From: Myxococcales bacterium 68-20
GTDB taxonomy: Bacteria; Myxococcota_A; Polyangia; Polyangiales; Polyangiaceae
NCBI GenBank assembly: GCA_001899635.1
Contig: MKVQ01000006.1
Location: forward strand, 155,835-219,834
DNA: 64,000 bases
Reading direction: 5' to 3'
Below the pieces are notes generated by a model, which searched no databases, was not told the origin of the DNA, and worked only from the letters and a program-made list of their open reading frames with translations. Positions 62,297 to 64,000 of this stretch are shown here, piece by piece (position 1 is the first letter of the stretch; each line of letters begins with the position of its first letter). The translations under genes were made by a program, and so were the position numbers.

Positions 62297-64000
62297 GACG
62301 GCTCCGTCAGCCAGTCGTAGCGCACGTTGCGACGCGTCGCCTTGAAGCCGGCGTCGTTGATCCGCTTCTCGATCGCCTCGGCACCGATGCGGAACGTCGT
62401 ACCTGCGCTCGACACGACGTTCTCCTCGAACATCACGCTGCCGAAGTCGTCCGCGCCGAAGCGAAGCGCGACCTGGCCCACCGCCGGGCCCTGCGTGACC
62501 CACGAGGCACCGACGTGGTCGACGTTGTCGAGCATGAGCCGCGCGACCGCCTGCGTGCGCAGGTAGAGGTGCGTGCCGTTGTCCCCCGGCGCGATGTGCG
62601 TTCCGCTCTCGTGCTGGAAGTCCCAGCAGAAGAAGGCAGTGAAGCCGCCGGTCTCGTCCTGGAGGTCGCGGATCTTCATCAGATGCTGGATGCGCTCCTC
62701 CGGAGTGTCGACGGTCCCGTACATCATCGTGGCGCTCGAGCGCAGGCCCATGTGATGCGCGACGCGCATCACGTCGAGCCACTCCGCGCTCGTGCACTTC
62801 GCCTTCGCGATCTTCCGGCGGACGCGATCGACGAGGATCTCCGCGCCGCCGCCCGGGACGGAGTCGAGGCCCGCAGCGTGGAGACGCTCGAGCACCCGAC
62901 GCACGCTGATCTCCTCGAGCTGCGAGAGATGGATGATCTCCTCCGGCGAGAGCGCGTGGAGACCGAGGCCGTACGCCTTCTTCACCCAGCGGAAGAGGTC
63001 CTCGTACCACTCGATGCGAAGATCGGGGTTGAGCCCACCCTGGAGCAGGATCTGGACACCGCCGGCGTCCTTCACCTCCTGGAGCTTCTGACCGAGCACC
63101 TCGCGCGAGAGGACGTAGCCCTCGGGGTGTCCCACCGGGCGATAGAACGCGCAGAAGCGGCAGCTCGTCGTGCAGACGTTGGTGTAGTTGACGTTGCGAT
63201 CGACGATGTACGTGACGACGCCCTTCGGATGCTTGCGCCGGCGCACGGCGTCCGCCGCGAGGCCGAGCTCGAAGAAGCTGCCCTCACGGAGGAGACGCAC
63301 TCCGTCGGAGGCCGAGAGGCGCTCGCCGTCGGCGGCGCGCAAGAGGATCGAGTCGAGCGACGGACGCGACACCGAGGTGCGCGGCTCCTCGAAGGTCGGC
63401 GTCGCCGCGGGGAGGAGCCCCGCCTTCGCGCCCTCCGACCAGAAGCGCTGAAGCCCCGCGAGCTCCTCGTCTCCGAGGTCGTAGCGAATCGACTCGGTGA
63501 GGTACGAGCGGAGCGACTCCTCCGAGAGGCCGGAGCGCGCCGAGTGCTCGGCCGCGATCTGGTCGGTGCGGGCGAGGCCTTTCTGCTTCGCGATGCGGAA
63601 GAGGTCCTCCTGATCGCGCGAGACCGCGCCGGGGCGGGCGAACCACGCCGCGAAGACGAACGGCAGCCCCGTCCAGTCGAACCAGTCCTCGGCGAGATCG
63701 AGGCGGTAGGGATAGCGGTCCTCGAGATCGAGCGCCGGGTCGCCGATGATCAACGCGCCCGTCCGATCGCCGATCGATGCGATGGCCTGCGGAGGCAGCG
63801 CGCCGAACAGCTTCGGCGCCAGCTTGCGCCGCGCGAGGAGCAGCCGCGTGAGGACGACGCTCGTACGCGACGAGAGGTCGAGCGCGATCGAGTCGAGCTC
63901 GTGGATCGGACGCTCGGCGACGATCGCGACACTCCGCACCTTGCCGCGCGCGCCGATCGCCATGTTGCGAAGCAGGCGGAGCTCGCCCATCGCGGCGGCG
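62293..64000 (-). CDS. MqnA-MqnC fusion, menaquinone futalosine pathway (5' end cut by window)
   Basis: About 569 residues are visible and the frame is open at the window end, so the N-terminus lies outside. The first part is MqnA (chorismate dehydratase): SIALDLSSRTSVVLTRLLLA, GALIIGDPALDLEDRYPYRL and DLAEDWFDWTGLPFVFAAWF. From about 63300 down to 62293 it is radical-SAM MqnC (dehypoxanthine futalosine cyclase): VTYIVDRNVNYTNVCTTSCR with the CTTSCRFC cluster motif (63151-63175), QILLQGGLNPDLRIEWYEDL, GLDSVPGGGAEILVDRVRRK and DLQDETGGFTAFFCWDFQHE. MqnA and MqnC are normally separate proteins, the first and third or fourth steps of the same route. Stop overlaps the next gene. Confidence 0.9.
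   Translation of the reverse strand, partial: AAAMGELRLLRNMAIGARGKVRSVAIVAERPIHELDSIALDLSSRTSVVLTRLLLARRKLAPKLFGALPPQAIASIGDRTGALIIGDPALDLEDRYPYRLDLAEDWFDWTGLPFVFAAWFARPGAVSRDQEDLFRIAKQKGLARTDQIAAEHSARSGLSEESLRSYLTESIRYDLGDEELAGLQRFWSEGAKAGLLPAATPTFEEPRTSVSRPSLDSILLRAADGERLSASDGVRLLREGSFFELGLAADAVRRRKHPKGVVTYIVDRNVNYTNVCTTSCRFCAFYRPVGHPEGYVLSREVLGQKLQEVKDAGGVQILLQGGLNPDLRIEWYEDLFRWVKKAYGLGLHALSPEEIIHLSQLEEISVRRVLERLHAAGLDSVPGGGAEILVDRVRRKIAKAKCTSAEWLDVMRVAHHMGLRSSATMMYGTVDTPEERIQHLMKIRDLQDETGGFTAFFCWDFQHESGTHIAPGDNGTHLYLRTQAVARLMLDNVDHVGASWVTQGPAVGQVALRFGADDFGSVMFEENVVSSAGTTFRIGAEAIEKRINDAGFKATRRNVRYDWLTEPS

Overview
The window is visibly GC-rich, gene-dense DNA that reads as the chromosome of a delta-proteobacterial or Myxococcota-type predator/soil bacterium, most likely order Polyangiales. 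This is inferred from the gene repertoire: many lipoproteins, a cysteine-rich surface protein ending in a MYXO-CTERM-like tail, TSP3-OmpA proteins, a CarD-family regulator, a Ser/Thr kinase fused to a receiver domain, a TonB-dependent receptor carrying its own TonB domain, and futalosine-route menaquinone synthesis. No rRNA, tRNA, IS element, phage or CRISPR array was seen.

Layout. 1-2353: Sec translocase accessory genes secD (cut by the window start) and yajC, minus strand. 2501-8520: an FGE-fold lipid/secreted protein without the catalytic cysteines, a degenerate pyruvate:ferredoxin-oxidoreductase-like protein, two related lipoproteins, a thioredoxin-fold protein and a PIN-PhoH ATPase, all minus. 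8780-15519: a DUF1704/MATCAP-type metallopeptidase (plus), then a secreted lysozyme-like lipoprotein, a beta-propeller lipoprotein and a TerB-like protein (minus). 15520-16407 is a gene-free stretch with an array of near-perfect 20-bp palindromes. 16408-21737: a DUF11/cysteine-repeat surface protein and a TSP3-OmpA protein, both starting with TTG behind good ribosome binding sites, closed by a textbook terminator. 21977-28123: a lipoprotein gene broken by one in-frame TAG, a CDF metal exporter with a palindromic candidate operator, and a lipoprotein plus TonB-domain receptor operon. 28268-40340: two coupled membrane glycosyltransferase-like proteins, an HU/IHF protein, tyrS, several lipoproteins, a CarD-family regulator and an FGGY sugar kinase.

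40366-43644 (minus) is the most unusual block: five tightly packed genes (66-aa leader protein, EspA/tip-like protein, TPR chaperone, large translocator with a hydrophobic hairpin, small translocator) that look like a type III secretion translocon cassette with no secretion apparatus gene nearby.

44018-49564: cobalamin adenosyltransferase, a MarR-like regulator, an ECF sigma factor, the NAD(P)HX repair enzyme Nnr, acpS and pdxJ. The 3' ends of the adenosyltransferase gene and of nnr are followed by tandem duplications of their own tails. 49718-58862: a very large S41 processing protease, a methyltransferase, the kinase-receiver fusion, a lipoprotein, a CrtI-like oxidoreductase and a YceI protein divergent from a LysR regulator (59085-60029). 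60090-64000: a futalosine-pathway menaquinone operon with overlapping genes: an MqnA-MqnC fusion (cut by the window end), an amidohydrolase that probably deaminates aminofutalosine, and a UbiA-type prenyltransferase.

A recurrent theme is short tandem arrays of self-complementary intergenic repeats (7061-7140, 16038-16224, 37653-37735, 44552-44696, 46591-46850). In two of them the stem sequences differ between copies yet stay complementary.
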